Under the pieces are notes generated by a model. That model saw only the letters and a list, made by a program, of their open reading frames with translations. It made no database searches and had not been told where the DNA came from. A stretch of DNA of 60,000 nt from Adiantum capillus-veneris (taxonomy: Eukaryota > Streptophyta > Polypodiopsida > Polypodiales > Pteridaceae): assembly GCA_014529385.2 (NCBI GenBank), contig CM043964.1, positions 108,088,587 through 108,148,586 of the forward strand. The letters run 5' to 3'. Each line of letters starts with the position of its first letter. The stretch's first letter is position 1. The position numbers and the translations under genes are program-made. Shown here piece by piece: positions 57,043 to 60,000 of the stretch.

Positions 57043-58590
57043 TTGGATGCTGCAAAGTTAATTTTTGAACTACATGTTACCCCCTCTGATGCCCCAGGTG
57101 GTACCTCCTCCTCCGGCATCAGAAAGTACGAGAGCTTCCAACCGGGCCTTCTCAACCGTCTGTTCCGATCGGGGGAGTCTTCAAGAATATGGTGCAGCCA
57201 TTTGACCTTGATCCAGTGCAACCGCCTTTGCCACCACCGTTGCCCCCACCTCCACCACCACCACCTCCACCATGCTACAATGGTTGGTGCCCATATGGAT
57301 ACCCTTATTATCCATACTTGGGTTATGCGCCTAACCAACCCAAAGATTTCAAAGATGGCGGCATGACAGTCAAAATGTTTCACTTTTTTCGGGGTGAAAG
57401 ATCGCAAGAAAGCATTGCAGTTCCTACAACAATTCGACAACATCTATGCTTTGGGAAACTATACAGAAGAATCCAAGATTTCTCGAGCAGCGGGATTTCT
57501 TAATGATGATGCTATGCAATGGTGGAGTTCAATCGCGACACAATCGCATGCTCCGAGGACTTGGCAAGCTTTCAAGACAATTTTTGCACGTAATTACATG
57601 ACTTCGATGTTTGAAGTCCGGATTTTGGCAGAGTGGGGCAACTTGAAAATGCTTGCCACCCAAACCATGGACGACTATAACCAAAGGTTTCTCGACGTGT
57701 ACCTTCCGGTGTCCTTCTTTAAGTTCATTTCCTTGGAGGACCAGTGCGAGCGCTACACCATTGGACTACCATCACCATTGCAAGAATATTGTCTCTCCAA
57801 GCAAGTCTCTACCATGCAAGATCTTATGGACCATGCCGCGGTCGGTTAGAAGCTCATGAAGAGAAAGTTGGAGTTTACCACAGAAGAACCTCCGGCCACT
57901 AACCAAAACTCCCGGCAACAACGAACAAGTTCTCGGGAATCCCGTGAAAACCAACCTCAACGGCCTTGTCTGACACACCGTCAACGAGACGCCTTGTTAC
58001 AAGAAGGCCAATGCTTCGAATGTTTCCAAAAAAGGCATACGTTCAATACATGTCTTGAGCGAGCCTCGACGTCCTCAGTGCAACGTTCTACTCCCACCTT
58101 AGACAGATCCCGAAGGCCACCTCCGGCCAAGAGGGCTAGACATGCTATTGGACTAGTACCGGATATTTATGGTATACACCTTGAGAGTTTTAATGAATTA
58201 TGTAGAGCTTATGGAAAAGTCAACGGCTTGAAAGCCCTTATTTTCTTTTACTCCGGAGCTATGGAGAACTTCATCCATCCAGAGTTCGTGAAGCAGGTGC
58301 ACTTTGATTATGATGATGAGGGTGGAGAAATTGAAGCTGAGCTAGCCACGAGGTAAACTCAGAAAGTGGTATTGCTCATTGGTGCTCTTCTAGTGACTAT
58401 ACAAGATTATCATGGAAAAGCCGATTTCCACATTATGAAGTCGGGCAACTGCGACGTTCTCTTGGGCATGTCCTGGCACGACAAGAATGATGCAACTCTC
58501 CAAGTTCGGAACTGAACCATCACCGTGATGCAGAAGGGCAAGCCAGTTGACTGTTGTCCTCAAAGTTCGGTTGTCCGAACAATAATGACC
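57043..58590 (+). pseudogene. E4 gag plus protease-like domain
   Basis: A proline-rich start (57189 frame: LPPPLPPPPPPPPPPCYNGW) shifts frame near 57390 into 57394-57849, the gag core with FLNDDAMQWWSSIA, TWQAFKTIFARNY and DDYNQRFLD. A TAG at 57847-57849 precedes 57856-58356: an intact zinc knuckle CFECFQKRHTFNTC and a protease ALIFFYSGAMENFIHPEFV in which the catalytic Asp is Tyr. Past a TAA at 58354-58356 comes NCDVLLGMSWHDKND. One frameshift and two stops in all. Gag would package the RNA; cleavage must come from elsewhere. Confidence 0.85.
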
Positions 58591-58783
58591 TCTCTTGTTG
58601 TTTTTTAGTTAGATACTTTTGAACATTGTTGAGAAAGTATTATTTGTTTGAAATGGATGCTATCTGTTTTAAACTTGTCTTGGTGCCGATTTGAATTGTT
58701 TGACTCTGGTTTTAAATAGTGGTTTCAATGATTGGTAATTTTACTCTTGGATGGAGAAGAAAGAAATATTGTTTTGGTATTGT

Positions 58784-59039
58784 TTGAACCTCGGAACGAT
58801 GCAGGCTGATGCTTGGGGAGCGTTTCGTTGTATGTTTGAAAACCTTGGAACGACGCAGGCCAATGCCCGGGGAGCGTTTCGTTGTATGTTTGAAAACCTC
58901 GAAACGACGTAGGTCGATGGAGCGTTCTGTTGTATGCTAGAAAACCTCCGAACGACGCAGGCCGATGCCTGGGAGCGTTTGGTTGAATGCTTGAACCTCC
59001 AAGCGATGCAGACTACGGTCTGGGGAACGTTTGGTTGTA
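58784..59039 (+). repeat. 53-bp tandem repeat of E4
   Basis: Five diverged copies of a unit containing GAACGACGCAGGC and GGGGAGCGTTTCGTTGTATG. The same array, reversed, is in E1 and E2. Confidence 0.88.
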
Positions 59040-59552
59040 CAGTCCTCTGGGCTCATGGCCCGGACCTTTTTAGGTTATTTGCGGGGGGAGTGACGAGGGA
59101 GTCGTTGAGTAGCTTCATACCGTAGATCGTTTGTCTCGGGGGAGTGCTCAACGGCGCTGTTTGTTGTGTCTTGTAACATGCATATGTGAGCATTTGTGTT
59201 GCATTGTAATGTGCCAACTACTGAATATTCCTAATTGGATGAGATTGCCTGGGTATGTAATCTTAGTGCATCAAGATACTCGTGGAAGATCGGTGCGGTC
59301 TGGGTGTGATGGCTAATTTTGTTATGCCAGAATATCAAGAGTTCCGATGTGGACAAAAGGAGAAGCCAACTTCTTAACAAAAGAGCCAAAAGGAGAAGCC
59401 AACTCCTTAATGAAAGAGTTGCGAGGAGACGCTAACTCCTTAACAAAATTAAAAAGAGCAAACTGATTGTCCCTTGAAATGACCCTCGGAAATTTTTTAA
59501 AGCTAACTTGAGTTGTTTTGTAGATATGCTGTAATCGCGGACGATTACTGTC

Positions 59553-59568
59553 TTTCAAGAAGGGGAGA
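59553..59568 (+). other. E4 polypurine tract
   Basis: TTTCAAGAAGGGGAGA directly before the 3' LTR TG. Confidence 0.88.
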
Positions 59569-60000
59569 TGTCACAAACTGCTGACGTGTCAAGTCAGTGA
59601 AGAGCAGAGCCAACCTTTAGATCATGGCCGAGGGGCCTAAATCCTAAGAAGAACAAGCAACAACAGAAGAAGAAGTCCTACCAACTTATCGGGCCCCATT
59701 CGATGGGGCCCAAGAGACATAAAGGATTAAAATAAAGCAGGACCCACCAACACACAACTCGGATTTTTGCTGATTGCTGATGTGGCAAAACTGTACGGAT
59801 TCCGCATTTACGTTGAAATACTGACGTGGCACATTTCCGCAAAACGCATTGACATGGCTGACGTGGCAGTTGTACGGATTTTCGCAAATCGCGCTAGCAG
59901 ATTTTGGCGTTTTTTGGACCAGTTGCTTTTGAGTTTGAAGCTTTTCATTGTAACTATTTTTCAAGCCAAGGGCCTATAAACATGAGGTTAGGGCTCATTC
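59569..60000 (+). repeat. E4 3' LTR (partial)
   Basis: First 432 bp of the expected 682, TGTCACAAACTGCTGACG onward; U3 ACGT motifs at 59770-59890. A few substitutions from the 5' LTR. Confidence 0.9.

Larger units (their letters stand above)
56087..60000 (+). mobile_element. TR-GAG-type LTR retrotransposon E4 (3' LTR runs off the window)
   Basis: 5' LTR 56087-56768, PBS 56770-56781, gag 57043-57849 and onward, protease-like segment to about 58590, noncoding region with tandem repeats 58600-59552, PPT 59553-59568, 3' LTR from 59569. No RT, RNase H or integrase, so it depends on another element. The upstream target flank is GTAGA (56082-56086); the other flank is outside the window. Confidence 0.92.

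Overview
The window looks like nuclear DNA from a vascular plant with a large, retrotransposon-rich genome. It holds a spliced plastid-type aminotransferase gene with GT-AG introns, plant tRNA-iMet primer-binding sites, plant Ty1/copia, Ty3/gypsy and L1-type elements, and telo-box-like repeats. A fern or gymnosperm would fit the giant introns best, but this is inference; nothing in the sequence fixes the species. No bacterial, phage or CRISPR features are present.

The only host gene I can support is on the + strand: a bifunctional aspartate/glutamate-prephenate aminotransferase (PAT) gene. Seven exons are visible (about 425-640, 832-925, 1001-1104, 49096-49344, 49432-49545, 49795-49878, 50010-50180). 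Exons 3 and 4 are separated by a 47,991-bp intron. Another intron starts at 50181 and runs past the window end, so the 5' part (transit peptide) and the 3' part of the gene lie outside. Almost all other bases are transposable elements inside these two introns.

First giant intron, left to right: a twin-primed LINE fragment (1356-2900); a tRNA-derived SINE (2967-4174) split by a solo LTR of family A; a chromovirus-like gypsy element 'B1' (4180-23355, +). B1 is interrupted by a solo LTR (4226-5960), by A-family element A1 (7306-17044, -), which itself carries a nearly intact copia element (10287-15850, +), and by non-autonomous element E1 (18570-20956, -). Next come a second SINE copy, a long GA tract and an L1-type LINE (23545-35814, -). 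That LINE is split by E2 (25704-33333, -), which carries a tandem array of U5-PBS units and a 4.2-kb AT-rich LTR-like insertion (28007-32163). A second chromovirus 'C' (35815-48541, -) contains A2 (36595-41317, -) and solo LTR A3 (42342-43573, +). Exact 5-bp target-site duplications support S1, copia, E1, E2, A2 and F2; those of A3, F1 and the 28007-32163 insertion match apart from one or two changes.

Second giant intron: gypsy remnant D (about 51041-53115, -) with solo LTR F1; two further LTR-like pieces; solo LTR F2 (54967-55648, -); an LTR-like promoter with a perfect five-module heat-shock element (about 55670-56086, -); and TR-GAG-type element E4 (56087 to beyond 60000, +), which has gag and a protease-like domain but no pol.

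The element families appear to work in pairs. E elements lack pol and share a leader motif and primer site with chromovirus C, and five LTR families share a GGCGCC-centred U5 core and ACGT-motif U3 arrays. A-family elements lack pol but keep a conserved unknown ORF. The SINE and LINE seem to share a 3' tail. These partnerships are inferred from sequence similarity within the window.
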